Source of the DNA: JALSHZ01 sp964614535
GTDB taxonomy: Bacteria > Pseudomonadota > Gammaproteobacteria > UWMA-0217
Direction of reading: 5' to 3'
Assembly (NCBI GenBank): GCA_964614535.1
Contig: CAZTOZ010000013.1
Coordinates: forward strand, 31,067-95,066
DNA length: 64,000 nucleotides
Each line of letters starts with the position of its first letter. The stretch's first letter is position 1. A program made the translations under genes and the position numbers. The notes under the pieces are model-generated. The model saw only the letters and a list, made by a program, of their open reading frames with translations, had not been told where the DNA came from and searched no databases. Positions 8,715 to 19,953 of the stretch are shown piece after piece.

Positions 8715-9929
8715 ATGGCAGCAAAAGCAGAGAAAGTGGTCTTCGTCTGGGAAGGCATCAACAGCGGTGGCGAGCGTGTCCGCGGCGAATCGCTCGGGGT
8801 GTCCGAGATGCTCGTCAAGGCCGACCTGCGCCGCCAGGGCATCAAGACGATCAAGCTGAAGAAAAAGCCCAAACCGCTGTTCCGCAAGAAGAAAAAGATC
8901 ACCGGCGGCGACATTGCCGGTTTTGCCCGCCAACTCGCCACGATGATCACCGCTGGCGTGCCGATGGTGCAGTCACTGGACATCATCGCCAAGGGCCATG
9001 AAAACCCGGCGATGGAAGAGCTGGTCACCGCCATCAAGAACAACGTCGAGGCCGGTAACAGCCTGGCCGATTCGCTGGCGCAGCATCCGCGCCACTTCGA
9101 CGACCTGTTCGTCAGCCTGGTGGAGGCCGGGGAGCAGTCCGGGTCGCTGGAATCGCTGCTCGACAAGATCGCCACCTACAAGGAGAAGACCGAGGCCATC
9201 AAGGCAAAGATCAAGAAAGCGATGTTCTATCCCATCTCGGTATTGGTCATCGCCTTCATCGTCTCCGCGATTCTGCTGATCTTCGTGGTGCCGACCTTCG
9301 AGGATCTGTTCAAGGACTTCGGCGCCGACCTGCCGGCCTTCACCACCTTCGTCATCAATCTGTCGAAATTCATGCAGGCTTGGTGGTGGGTGATATTCGG
9401 CGCCATCGCCATCGCCTTCTGGGCCTTTGTGTTCGTCCACCGGCGCTCGGAGGCATTTCGCGACGGCGTCGACCGTTTTCTGCTCAAGCTCCCGGTATTC
9501 GGCCCGGTATTCGAAAAATCGGCCATCGCCCGCTTCGCCCGGACGCTGGCCACGATGTTCGCCGCCGGCGTGCCGCTGGTGGAGGCGCTCAACTCCGTTG
9601 CCGGCGCCACCGGCAATGCCGTCTATCAGAAGGCGACGTTGCAGATCCGTGACGACACCACCACGGGCATGCAGATTCAGCAGTCGATCCGCAACACCGG
9701 CGTATTTCCCAACATGGTCGTGCAGATGGTCGCCATCGGCGAGGAGTCGGGCTCGCTCGACCACATGCTGTCGAAGGTGGCCGACTTCTACGAGGAGGAG
9801 GTGGACAACATGGTGGACAGCCTCAGCAGCATGCTGGAGCCGTTGATCATGGCCATCCTCGGCGTGCTGATCGGCGGCCTGGTGGTCGCCATGTACCTGC
9901 CGATCTTCAAGCTCGGCGCGGTCATCTGA
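8715..9929 (+). CDS. pilC: Type IV pilus inner-membrane platform protein PilC
   Basis: Product of 404 residues with two repeated GspF domains. Each contains the FARQLATMITAGVPMVQSLD / FARTLATMFAAGVPLVEALN pattern. There are three membrane segments, for example ISVLVIAFIVSAILLIFVV and the C-terminal MAILGVLIGGLVVAMYLPIF. It anchors the pilus base and couples PilB or PilT motion to pilin insertion. The N-terminal FVWEGINSGGERVRGE is the usual PilC start. It follows pilB by nine bases and is followed by pilD, a standard pilBCD operon. Confidence 0.96.
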   Translation: MAAKAEKVVFVWEGINSGGERVRGESLGVSEMLVKADLRRQGIKTIKLKKKPKPLFRKKKKITGGDIAGFARQLATMITAGVPMVQSLDIIAKGHENPAMEELVTAIKNNVEAGNSLADSLAQHPRHFDDLFVSLVEAGEQSGSLESLLDKIATYKEKTEAIKAKIKKAMFYPISVLVIAFIVSAILLIFVVPTFEDLFKDFGADLPAFTTFVINLSKFMQAWWWVIFGAIAIAFWAFVFVHRRSEAFRDGVDRFLLKLPVFGPVFEKSAIARFARTLATMFAAGVPLVEALNSVAGATGNAVYQKATLQIRDDTTTGMQIQQSIRNTGVFPNMVVQMVAIGEESGSLDHMLSKVADFYEEEVDNMVDSLSSMLEPLIMAILGVLIGGLVVAMYLPIFKLGAVI

Positions 9930-9948
9930 TCCCGCGCCGCCGCAACCG

Positions 9949-10812
9949 ATGATGCAACTGCTCTCCAGCTCGCCGCTGGCTTCGATCGTCGTCTGCGGCA
10001 TCCTCGGGCTGTTGGTGGGCAGCTTTCTCAATGTCGTCGTCTACCGCCTGCCGGTGATGCTGGAGAGGCGGTGGCGTGCCGACTGCCAGGAGACGGCGGA
10101 CATCGAGGCCGACAACGGCGAGAGATTCAACCTGGTGACGCCCGCCTCCACCTGCCCCCACTGCGGGCATCGCATCCGTCCCTGGGAGAACATCCCCGTG
10201 GTCAGCTACCTGCTGCTGCGCGGGCGTTGTGTCGATTGCAAGACCCCCATCTCCGCGCAGTATCCGCTGGTGGAACTGGCCACCGGCCTGCTTTCCGCGG
10301 TCGCTGCCTGGCAGTTGGGATTTGGCTGGCCGCTGCTGGCCGCGCTGGTGTTCACCTGGACGCTGATCGCGCTGACCGCCATCGACTACAACACACAGCT
10401 GCTGCCCGACGACCTGACACTGCCGCTGCTCTGGCTGGGCCTGCTGGTCAATACGGGCGGTCTCTTTGCAACGCCGGTCAGCGCCATCTGGGGAGCGGCT
10501 GTCGGCTATCTATCGCTGTGGCTGGTCTATCATCTGTTCAGACTGGCCACCGGAAAGGAAGGGATGGGCTATGGCGACTTCAAACTGCTGGCCGCCATCG
10601 GCGCCTGGTGCGGCTGGCAGGTACTGCCGCTGACGATCATTCTCTCGTCGGTGATCGGCGCCACGGTCGGGATCATCCTGATCCTGCTGCGCCGCCAACA
10701 GCGCGGCACCCCGATCCCGTTCGGTCCGTTCCTGGCCGGCGCCGGCTGGATCAGCCTGTTCTGGGGCGATGTGCTGATGCAGGCCTGGCTGCGCCTTTCG
10801 ATGCCCGGCTGA
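9949..10812 (+). CDS. pilD: Prepilin leader peptidase / N-methyltransferase PilD
   Basis: Bifunctional polytopic inner-membrane enzyme of 287 residues that removes the prepilin leader and methylates the new N-terminal phenylalanine. The cytoplasmic zinc-binding domain has two CxxC pairs (C69/C72 in CPHCGH and C94/C97 in CVDC). The aspartyl protease residues are D146 in ALTAIDYNTQLLPD and D210 in GMGYGDFK. The remaining sequence is membrane helices. Its substrate PilA is encoded about 3 kb upstream. coaE starts four bases after its stop. Confidence 0.96.
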   Translation: MMQLLSSSPLASIVVCGILGLLVGSFLNVVVYRLPVMLERRWRADCQETADIEADNGERFNLVTPASTCPHCGHRIRPWENIPVVSYLLLRGRCVDCKTPISAQYPLVELATGLLSAVAAWQLGFGWPLLAALVFTWTLIALTAIDYNTQLLPDDLTLPLLWLGLLVNTGGLFATPVSAIWGAAVGYLSLWLVYHLFRLATGKEGMGYGDFKLLAAIGAWCGWQVLPLTIILSSVIGATVGIILILLRRQQRGTPIPFGPFLAGAGWISLFWGDVLMQAWLRLSMPG

Positions 10813-10816
10813 GACG

Positions 10817-11422
10817 ATGAAATCGATCGGGCTGACGGGCGGCATCGGCTCCGGCAAGACGCTGGTGGCACGAATGTTCGCCGATCTCGGCGTGCCAGTG
10901 ATCGATGCCGACCAGATCGCCCATGCGCTGACGACGCCGGGAAGCACCGCCTGCCGCCGGATCGAAGAGACCTTTGGCAGTGATTTCTTCGACGCCGACG
11001 GCTCACTCGACCGCCGCCGACTGCGCAATGTGGTGTTCGACGACCCCGCCGCATTGCAACGGCTGGAAGCCATCCTCCATCCCCTGATCCGCGAACGCAT
11101 CGTGGCGGCGATCACGGATCTGGCCACGCAACGACACGACTACTGCATCGTTTCCATCCCGTTGCTGATCGAGACCGGGATGACGGATCTGGTCGATCAC
11201 ATCGTCGTCGTCGACGTTCCCGAACACGTGCAGATCGCCCGCGTCATCCGGCGGGACGGGGTCTCGGCGGAAGAGGCACGGAAGATTCTCGACCGCCAGG
11301 CCAACCGCACCCAGCGGTTGGCAGCCGCCGATTTCGTCATCGACAACAGCGGCAGCATCGAACGAACCCGCGACAGCGTCGGCCGGCTCGACGCACGGCT
11401 TCGAGCTTTGATAACCTCGTGA
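10817..11422 (+). CDS. coaE: Dephospho-CoA kinase
   Basis: Catalyses the last step of coenzyme A synthesis, ATP-dependent phosphorylation of dephospho-CoA. The 201-residue product begins MKSIGLTGGIGSGKT, with the P-loop at residues 8-15. It shows the family segments VPVIDADQIAH, IPLLIETGM, and IARVIRRDGVSAEEARKILDRQ. It forms an operon with pilD upstream and zapD downstream, the common gammaproteobacterial pilBCD-coaE-zapD order. Confidence 0.95.
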   Translation: MKSIGLTGGIGSGKTLVARMFADLGVPVIDADQIAHALTTPGSTACRRIEETFGSDFFDADGSLDRRRLRNVVFDDPAALQRLEAILHPLIRERIVAAITDLATQRHDYCIVSIPLLIETGMTDLVDHIVVVDVPEHVQIARVIRRDGVSAEEARKILDRQANRTQRLAAADFVIDNSGSIERTRDSVGRLDARLRALITS

Positions 11423-11447
11423 TCCCGCAGCAAGGCGACCCCCTCCC

Positions 11448-12212
11448 GTGACCAACGCGACCTGCTACGAACAACCCCTGAGCAAACCGATCCGGCTGTT
11501 CCTGCGCTATGAGCAGTTGATGGAGCGGTTCCAATGGACACTGGAACAGCCGGCCCCCGGCGCCGCCCACGCCGCAATGGTCGCGCTGCTCGATCTGTAC
11601 CAGCACAGCATGCACGTCGATCTCAAGGCCGAGGCCCTGCGGGAGATCGACCGCCTCGGCAAACGTCTGGAAGATGGCAACCGAGCCTTCGCCGATCAGT
11701 GCATCGAGAGGATCGAGGCACTCCAGTCGGACGGCGTCAGGCAGATCAACGGCATTCACGGCCAGCTGGGAGCGCAGCTGCGAAACCACCATTTCTTCAA
11801 CCTGATCCGCCAGCGGATATTGATGCCCGGCGGGATCAACTCCTTCGATCTGCCGGTCTACCATTTCTGGCTCTCCCAGCCCCATGAGGAGCGGGCGGCC
11901 TTGCTACGCGAATGGGCCGATGCCTACTTCCGCTATCACGAGGTGGTACGCCAGATCCTGGCGATCACCCGTAACAATCACCGCACCGAATCCTACGTGG
12001 CCGAACAGGGCTATTTCGAGCAGATGCTGGCGCCGACCGATTCGATCCAGCTGCTCCAGATCTGCGTGCCCAAAACGCAGAGCTGCTACCCGGAAGTGAG
12101 TTCGGGCCGCCAGCGCTTCAGCATCCGCTTCTTCGACCCGAAGGATCTGTCGGATCGCCCGGGGCAGACCAAGGAGAGCGTCCCGTTCGAGATCCGCTTC
12201 TGCGGCCTCTGA
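11448..12212 (+). CDS. zapD: Cell division protein ZapD (DUF1342)
   Basis: Product of 254 residues that cross-links FtsZ filaments and stabilises the Z ring. Recognisable family segments are EQPLSKPIRLFLRYEQL near the N-terminus and VPKTQSCYPEVSSGRQRFSIRF near the C-terminus, the latter containing the conserved strand residues. It starts with GTG. The last 95 bases overlap the 3' end of the Nudix-ThiE gene on the other strand. The small zinc-finger gene yacG, which often follows zapD, is not here. Confidence 0.92.
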   Translation: MTNATCYEQPLSKPIRLFLRYEQLMERFQWTLEQPAPGAAHAAMVALLDLYQHSMHVDLKAEALREIDRLGKRLEDGNRAFADQCIERIEALQSDGVRQINGIHGQLGAQLRNHHFFNLIRQRILMPGGINSFDLPVYHFWLSQPHEERAALLREWADAYFRYHEVVRQILAITRNNHRTESYVAEQGYFEQMLAPTDSIQLLQICVPKTQSCYPEVSSGRQRFSIRFFDPKDLSDRPGQTKESVPFEIRFCGL

Positions 12213-13146
12213 CGTCCGGCCACAGCCCACCGATCGCCGCAATCCCCTGCGCCCCGCACCGCCAGGCGCGCGGCAGCAGCGAGCGATCCATCCCGCCCAG
12301 CGCATAGACCGGCATGGTGGCCTCCCGGACCCAGGCGGCAAAACGATCCCAGCCGAGCGGCTTCGCCGCCGGATGGGTGGTGGTCGCCAACACCGGGGAG
12401 AGCAGCGCATAACGGGCACCGACGGCGGCGGCTCGCGCCAGCTCCGCCGGATCGTGGCACGAAGCCGACAGTTCGATACCGTCCAAGGGGTGGTCGAGCG
12501 CGTGCAGCCGCCGTGCGCTCAAATGCAGGCCTGCGGCCCCGAAGCGGATCACTTCGTCGGCCGTGGAGGTGAGCACCAATCGGGTCATCAACGCCGGATG
12601 GCGTTCCGCCAGGGTGGCCACCACCCGGGTATAGGCACCGGCATCCAGTGCCGGCAGCCGCAGGTGGATGCGGCAGTCCGACGCGGCCAGGGCCGTCAAC
12701 CGCTGCTCGAAACCAGCCTGCTCCAGCGCATCGGGCGGGGTGATGGCAATGAGGCTCGGCAGCTCGGTGGCGCTGACGATCGGACCATTGGCGGCCGGAA
12801 ACGACAAATGCCGCAACTCGTCCACCCGGAACCAGCCGGTCTGCTGGCCTTCCCTGCCCGACGGTTCGCCGCGCCAGCGGCTGACCCGCCAGACATCGAG
12901 GAAGACGTCGAGATCGGGATAGCGCCACGGCACTTGAATCAATGGCCGATAGTCCAGTGGCGTGATGCCCAGCTCCTCGGCCAGCTCGCGCGCCAGCGCC
13001 GCTGTCACACTCTCGCCCGGCTCCACCTTGCCGCCGGGAAACTCCCACTTGCCTCCCTGGTGTGCCGCCGCGTGGCGGCGGCTGAGCAGAATCCGGCCGT
13101 CGTCAGCGACGATGACGGCGGCCACCACAAGGAGCGGGCCGGCCAT
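12118..13146 (-). CDS. Nudix hydrolase (MutT-like) fused to a thiamine-phosphate-synthase-like domain
   Basis: Bifunctional-looking protein of 342 residues. The N-terminal half is a MutT-type Nudix domain (VVAAVIVADDGRILLSRR) whose Nudix box spans residues 38-60 (GGKVEPGESVTAALARELAEELG). It should remove 8-oxo-dGTP. The C-terminal half is a ThiE/TenI-like beta/alpha barrel (GLHLSARRL, ELSASCHDPAELARAAAVGARYALLSPV, YALGGMDRSLLPRAWRCGAQGIAAI). The pairing is known in many proteobacteria; whether the second half is active is unclear. The ATG at 13146 lies two bases after the argJ stop. Homologues normally stop soon after IAAIGGLW, but here about 32 low-complexity residues follow, overlapping zapD antisense. 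Confidence 0.88.
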   Translation of the reverse strand: MAGPLLVVAAVIVADDGRILLSRRHAAAHQGGKWEFPGGKVEPGESVTAALARELAEELGITPLDYRPLIQVPWRYPDLDVFLDVWRVSRWRGEPSGREGQQTGWFRVDELRHLSFPAANGPIVSATELPSLIAITPPDALEQAGFEQRLTALAASDCRIHLRLPALDAGAYTRVVATLAERHPALMTRLVLTSTADEVIRFGAAGLHLSARRLHALDHPLDGIELSASCHDPAELARAAAVGARYALLSPVLATTTHPAAKPLGWDRFAAWVREATMPVYALGGMDRSLLPRAWRCGAQGIAAIGGLWPDVRGRRSGSRTGRSPWSAPGDPTDPSGRRSGC

Positions 13147-13148
13147 CG

Positions 13149-14366
13149 TCAGGTCCGGTAGTCGGCGTTGATCCTGACGTAGTCGTAGGAAAGGTCGGAG
13201 GTCCAAATGGTCGCCGCGCCATCACCGCCGCCGAGGTCGATGCGAATCGGGATCTCGTCGCGGGACATGACCGCCTGCCCCTTCTCCTCGGCATAACCGG
13301 GCGCGGGCTGGCCGGCGACGATGACGGCAACGTCATCGAGCCAGATATCGACGGCGTCGATCGCGAGCTGCTCCACCGGCGCACGGCCGATCGCGGCGAG
13401 AATGCGCCCCCAGTTGGGATCGCTGGCGAACAGCGCGGTCTTCACCAGCGGCGAGTGCGCAACGGTGAAAGCAACCTCGCGCGCCTCGGCCGTCGAGGCG
13501 GCCCCCTCGACCCGGATGGTGACGAACTTGGTGGCCCCCTCGCCGTCACGAATCATCGCCTGGGCCAACTCGCGCATCAGCTCGTGCAGCGTGTCGCGAA
13601 ACCGCTTGGCCCCGGTGCTCGCTCCATCGTCGATGACGACGCCGGCCGCGCCGGTGGCCGCCAGCACGCAGGCGTCATTGGTCGAGGTATCGCCATCGAC
13701 GGTGACGCAGTGGAAACTCTGTTGCGTGCCCTCCTCCAGCCACTGCTGTAACAGCGGTGGTGCAATCGCCGCATCGGTGGCGATATAGCTCAACATCGTC
13801 GCCATGTCGGGGCGAATCATGCCGGCGCCCTTGACGATGCCGCAGAGCGTCACCGTCCGCCCCTCGATATCGATGCGGCGGCTGAAGCCCTTGGCGACGG
13901 TATCGGTGGTCATGATCGCCCGGGCCGCATCGACCCAGCCGTCGTCACGCAACTGCTCGAACAATGCCGGCAGCGCCGCCCGGACCCGCCCCACCGGCAG
14001 CGGTTCACCGATGACGCCGGTGGAGAACGGCAGCACCGATTCGGCCGCGACACCACCGAGCTCAGCCACGGCGGCACAGCATTGCTCGGCCGCGAGCACG
14101 CCTTCCATACCGGTGCCGGCATTGGCATTGCCCGAATTGATCAGCAGATAGCGCGCCGGCTCGGCCTGAAGATGACGCCGCGCCACTTCCACCGGCGCGG
14201 CGCAGAAACGGTTGCGGGTGAAAACGGCCGCCACCCGCGTGCCCGGGCTGAATTCGAACAATACGAGATCATCACGCCCCTGGTAACGGATACCGGCAGC
14301 GGCGGTGGACACGCGGACACCGGGCACGGCGGGAAGCCGGGAGACGGATTCGATACCTACGGCCAT
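13149..14366 (-). CDS. argJ: Arginine biosynthesis bifunctional protein ArgJ
   Basis: Ornithine acetyltransferase / N-acetylglutamate synthase of 405 residues, recycling the acetyl group in arginine synthesis. The precursor cleaves itself into alpha and beta chains. The autocatalytic motif is KGAGMIRPDMATML, with the nucleophile threonine at residue 190. SGNANAGTG and FSTGVIGEPLP in the alpha chain and DTSTNDACVLAATG in the beta chain are typical. The ATG at 14366 is chosen because GGAG lies seven bases upstream; longer in-frame starts lie in unconserved sequence. It lies downstream of secA on the same strand, a frequent association. Confidence 0.96.
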   Translation of the reverse strand: MAVGIESVSRLPAVPGVRVSTAAAGIRYQGRDDLVLFEFSPGTRVAAVFTRNRFCAAPVEVARRHLQAEPARYLLINSGNANAGTGMEGVLAAEQCCAAVAELGGVAAESVLPFSTGVIGEPLPVGRVRAALPALFEQLRDDGWVDAARAIMTTDTVAKGFSRRIDIEGRTVTLCGIVKGAGMIRPDMATMLSYIATDAAIAPPLLQQWLEEGTQQSFHCVTVDGDTSTNDACVLAATGAAGVVIDDGASTGAKRFRDTLHELMRELAQAMIRDGEGATKFVTIRVEGAASTAEAREVAFTVAHSPLVKTALFASDPNWGRILAAIGRAPVEQLAIDAVDIWLDDVAVIVAGQPAPGYAEEKGQAVMSRDEIPIRIDLGGGDGAATIWTSDLSYDYVRINADYRT

Positions 14367-14499
14367 ATTGCATCTCCGTGGGTGGAATGGAATGAGACCG
14401 CCATCCGGCACGGATGGCGGAGGACACATCGCCATCAAAAGGGCGCGGTCACCGCCCGACGGCGCCCCGCCTCGCCCCTGGCAGGGTCGGACAACACCG

Positions 14500-17208
<2,709 letters not shown>

Positions 17209-17374
17209 TATCCTGAGATCTGGATTTCCAAAGGGACGTAATGATACCGCATGCGGCTGGACAGCGGTGAACGGCGGGATTGACCTCGGACAAGGTCTGC
17301 GGGATCAGACGATGGGCGACCGCCACCACGGCGCGACCGGCGGCAGCGGCCCGGCAACGAAGAATGTTGCGTGA

Positions 17375-18325
17375 TCAGCCCTTTTCAGCGCTTTTCGGGG
17401 AAGATTTGCTGGCTTTCTTGCGTTTTTCGAGAATTCTCGCCGGATTGGTCGGCGCGCCATTCTTGATGACCTCGAAGTGGAGATGGGTGCCGGTCGAACG
17501 GCCCGTATTGCCCATCTTGGCGATCTGCTGCCCCTTCTTCACGACATCGCCCGCCTTGACCAGCATCTCGGAGGTGTGGGCGTAGCGGGTGACATAGCCG
17601 TTGCGATGGTCGATCTCGACCAGATTGCCATACTGGGGATGCTTCTCCGCCTTGACGACGATGCCACCGGCCGCCGCGTAGATCGGCGTCCCCTTGCGAC
17701 CCGCGAAGTCGATGCCGCGATGAAACTGTCGCCTGCCGGAAAACGGATCGGTCCGATAGCCGTAGCGCGACGAGATCCATCCGTCGGTGACCGGCGTGCC
17801 CTTCGGCTTGACCTCGTCCTGCAGATTCTTCGACAACATCATCTCATCGAGATAGTGGAGCTGCTGCTCCTTCTCCATCAGCGCCAGCTCCAGCTGGTCG
17901 AGCACCCTGGAGATATCGTCACTGCCGATCACACTCTGGTTGAGGTCGCCACCGAGTCCACCCATCGCCGGCACTTTCTCGAAGTCGAACTCTTCCGGCT
18001 CGAGCTTGGCCATCGCCACCATCTTGCTGCCCAGCGCGTTGAGGCGAGTGATATGCGCCTGCAACATGCCGATCCGATGGGTCAGCGCATTCATATCGGC
18101 ATTGACGCCCTGCCTCATCTCCTCCAGATCTTTCCATTGCTTTTCAAGATCTTCCCTGAACTGGGCAACATATTGCTGCGGCTGTATCCTGGCGCCCCAG
18201 TAGTAACCGACGGCAATGGCCAGCGCCAGCACGAGCGTGCCGCCGAAGATCTTCAACGGCAGATGCCACCAGCCGTCGTGCGAGCCCGTATGGTAATGAA
18301 TCAAGGCTGATCTGTTTCGCTGCAT
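17375..18325 (-). CDS. Membrane-anchored M23 (LytM-type) peptidase
   Basis: Product of 316 residues. A short cytoplasmic N-terminus is followed by one membrane segment (IFGGTLVLALAIAVGYYWGA), a coiled-coil periplasmic region (residues about 60-170) and a C-terminal M23 zinc peptidase domain. The domain is SSRYGYRTDPFSGRRQFHRGIDFAG...HLHFEVIKNG, with the first His/Asp ligands in HRGID and the HLH motif near the end. The intact ligands predict real peptidoglycan endopeptidase activity, unlike degenerate EnvC or NlpD domains. The ATG at 18325 is chosen because the in-frame extension upstream would run antisense into dciA. Peptidases of this type commonly sit between lpxC and secA. Confidence 0.88.
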   Translation of the reverse strand: MQRNRSALIHYHTGSHDGWWHLPLKIFGGTLVLALAIAVGYYWGARIQPQQYVAQFREDLEKQWKDLEEMRQGVNADMNALTHRIGMLQAHITRLNALGSKMVAMAKLEPEEFDFEKVPAMGGLGGDLNQSVIGSDDISRVLDQLELALMEKEQQLHYLDEMMLSKNLQDEVKPKGTPVTDGWISSRYGYRTDPFSGRRQFHRGIDFAGRKGTPIYAAAGGIVVKAEKHPQYGNLVEIDHRNGYVTRYAHTSEMLVKAGDVVKKGQQIAKMGNTGRSTGTHLHFEVIKNGAPTNPARILEKRKKASKSSPKSAEKG

Positions 18326-18430
18326 GGTCTTGTTGTCGGTTCGGGTGGAGGGGATCGGCAGCATATTAGCCCAGAAATGTGACATGATTCCAGAACAATC
18401 GGCTAAGGGATGCCCCCACCCGTCACAACC

Positions 18431-18820
18431 ATGAAACATTTCGACCGATTTCTTCCCCCCGAACTGACGCACAAGCTGCGGCAGATCCGCCGCCTGCAGC
18501 ACACCATCTCCCGGGTGTTGCCCGAGGCCTACCGCGACCGGGTGAAGGTGGGAGAAATCGAAGGCGACCGGCTGACACTGGTCGTCGACCAACAGGCGGT
18601 GGCCGCCAATGTCCGCTTCCAGACGGACGCGCTGCAACGCGCCATTCGCCGGGAGCACGGTATCGACATCGACAGGATCCGAATCAAGATCACGCCACGC
18701 AGCGGGCCATCGCCCCATGCCCACGAGGGCGACCGCCGACAGCGGCCCCCGGCTTCAGCGGCCACGAAAAGACATCGCGAAAGATTGAGAAGCGTATTGC
18801 GGCGATTGGACGAGCACTGA
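18431..18820 (+). CDS. dciA: DUF721 / DciA-like replicative helicase loader
   Basis: Small basic protein of about 129 residues with the DUF721 fold. It starts MKHFDRFLPPELTHKLRQI and contains VLPEAYRDRVKVGEIEGDRLTLVVDQQAVAANVRFQ, the conserved strand-rich core. The tail is basic and probably disordered (HAHEGDRRQRPPASAATKRHRER). DciA recruits DnaB helicase in bacteria that lack DnaC. Placement beside lpxC and secA is common in gammaproteobacteria. An ATG at 18410 would add seven residues; neither start has a convincing Shine-Dalgarno sequence. It is divergent from the M23 peptidase gene and convergent with lpxC. Confidence 0.78.
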   Translation: MKHFDRFLPPELTHKLRQIRRLQHTISRVLPEAYRDRVKVGEIEGDRLTLVVDQQAVAANVRFQTDALQRAIRREHGIDIDRIRIKITPRSGPSPHAHEGDRRQRPPASAATKRHRERLRSVLRRLDEH

Positions 18821-18911
18821 CCGGCGAAAGCGCCCATGAAGCGGATGGGTCAACGCCCGGTGCGCGGCGGGGTGTGGACCATCGGTCCGGCAATGGACCG
18901 GTGGCAAACGG

Positions 18912-19826
18912 TCAAGAGGCGAATTCCAGCGATGCCGAGTAGGAGACAGGCACCTCGCTGCGCTCATCGAACGTCACGATCTCCCAGGCATCCTGCCGTT
19001 GCAACAGCTCGCGCAGCAGCAGGTTGTTCAGCTTGTGTCCCGACTTGTGGCCACGGAAGGCACCGATGAGGCTGTGCCCCAACAGGTAGATGTCACCGAC
19101 GGCGTCGAGGATCTTGTGGCGAACGAACTCGTTGTCGTAGCGCAGTCCATCCTCGTTCAATACACGGAAATCGTCCAGCACGATGGCGTTGTCCGGGCTG
19201 CCGCCCATCGCCAGATTGCGGCTGCGCAGCATTTCGATGTCGCGCATGAACCCAAAGGTGCGGGCGCGGCTGATCTCCTTGACGAACGAGGTGGAGGTGA
19301 AGTCCAACTCCTCGAAACGGGCTTCGTCGGAGAAGGCGGGATGATCGAACTCGATATAGAAGCCCACCTTGAAGCCTTCGAAGGGTTCGAAGGCCGCCCA
19401 CTTGTCGCCCTCCTCGACACGGACCGGCTCGCGGATGCGCAGGAAGCGCTTGGGCGCGGCCTGCTCGTCGATGCCGGCCGACTGGAGCAGAAAGACGAAA
19501 GGCGCGGCGCTGCCGTCCATGATCGGTACCTCGGCGCTGTTGACATCGACGTACATGTTGTCGATCCCCAGCCCCGCCGCCGCGGAGAGCAGGTGTTCCA
19601 CCGTGGAGACCCGTACCCCGTCCGCCACCAGCGTCGTGGACAACGACGTATCGCCGACGTTTTCCGCCGTGGCGCGGATCTCCACCGGCGGCGTCAGATC
19701 GACCCGCCGGAAGACGATTCCGGTATTGGCCGGCGCCGGCCGCAGTTCCAGCGTGACCTTGTCACCGGTGTGAACACCGATGCCGGTGGCCTTGATGCAA
19801 TTCTTGAGTGTTCTTTGTTTGATCAT
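18912..19826 (-). CDS. lpxC: UDP-3-O-acyl-N-acetylglucosamine deacetylase LpxC
   Basis: Zinc enzyme of 304 residues catalysing the committed step of lipid A synthesis. It starts MIKQRTLKNCIKATGIGVHTGD, the canonical N-terminus, at the ATG at 19826. The first zinc histidine is H78 in TVEHLLSA. The second cluster is in VRHKILDAVGDIYLLG, and the general acid/base histidine is in AFRGHKSGHKLNN. Lipid A synthesis implies a standard lipopolysaccharide outer membrane. It lies 127 bases downstream of ftsZ, closing the dcw cluster in the usual way. Confidence 0.97.
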   Translation of the reverse strand: MIKQRTLKNCIKATGIGVHTGDKVTLELRPAPANTGIVFRRVDLTPPVEIRATAENVGDTSLSTTLVADGVRVSTVEHLLSAAAGLGIDNMYVDVNSAEVPIMDGSAAPFVFLLQSAGIDEQAAPKRFLRIREPVRVEEGDKWAAFEPFEGFKVGFYIEFDHPAFSDEARFEELDFTSTSFVKEISRARTFGFMRDIEMLRSRNLAMGGSPDNAIVLDDFRVLNEDGLRYDNEFVRHKILDAVGDIYLLGHSLIGAFRGHKSGHKLNNLLLRELLQRQDAWEIVTFDERSEVPVSYSASLEFAS

Positions 19827-19953
19827 TGGCTGAAATCCGACGTTGACGCCTCCCCGCACGGCACGAAGCCGCGCGGGTATTTCGATCGCATTGTACACGA
19901 CTGTATCCAAAATGCCACTGGACTCAGCCAACCCTGTCTCAAATAAGCAACAC

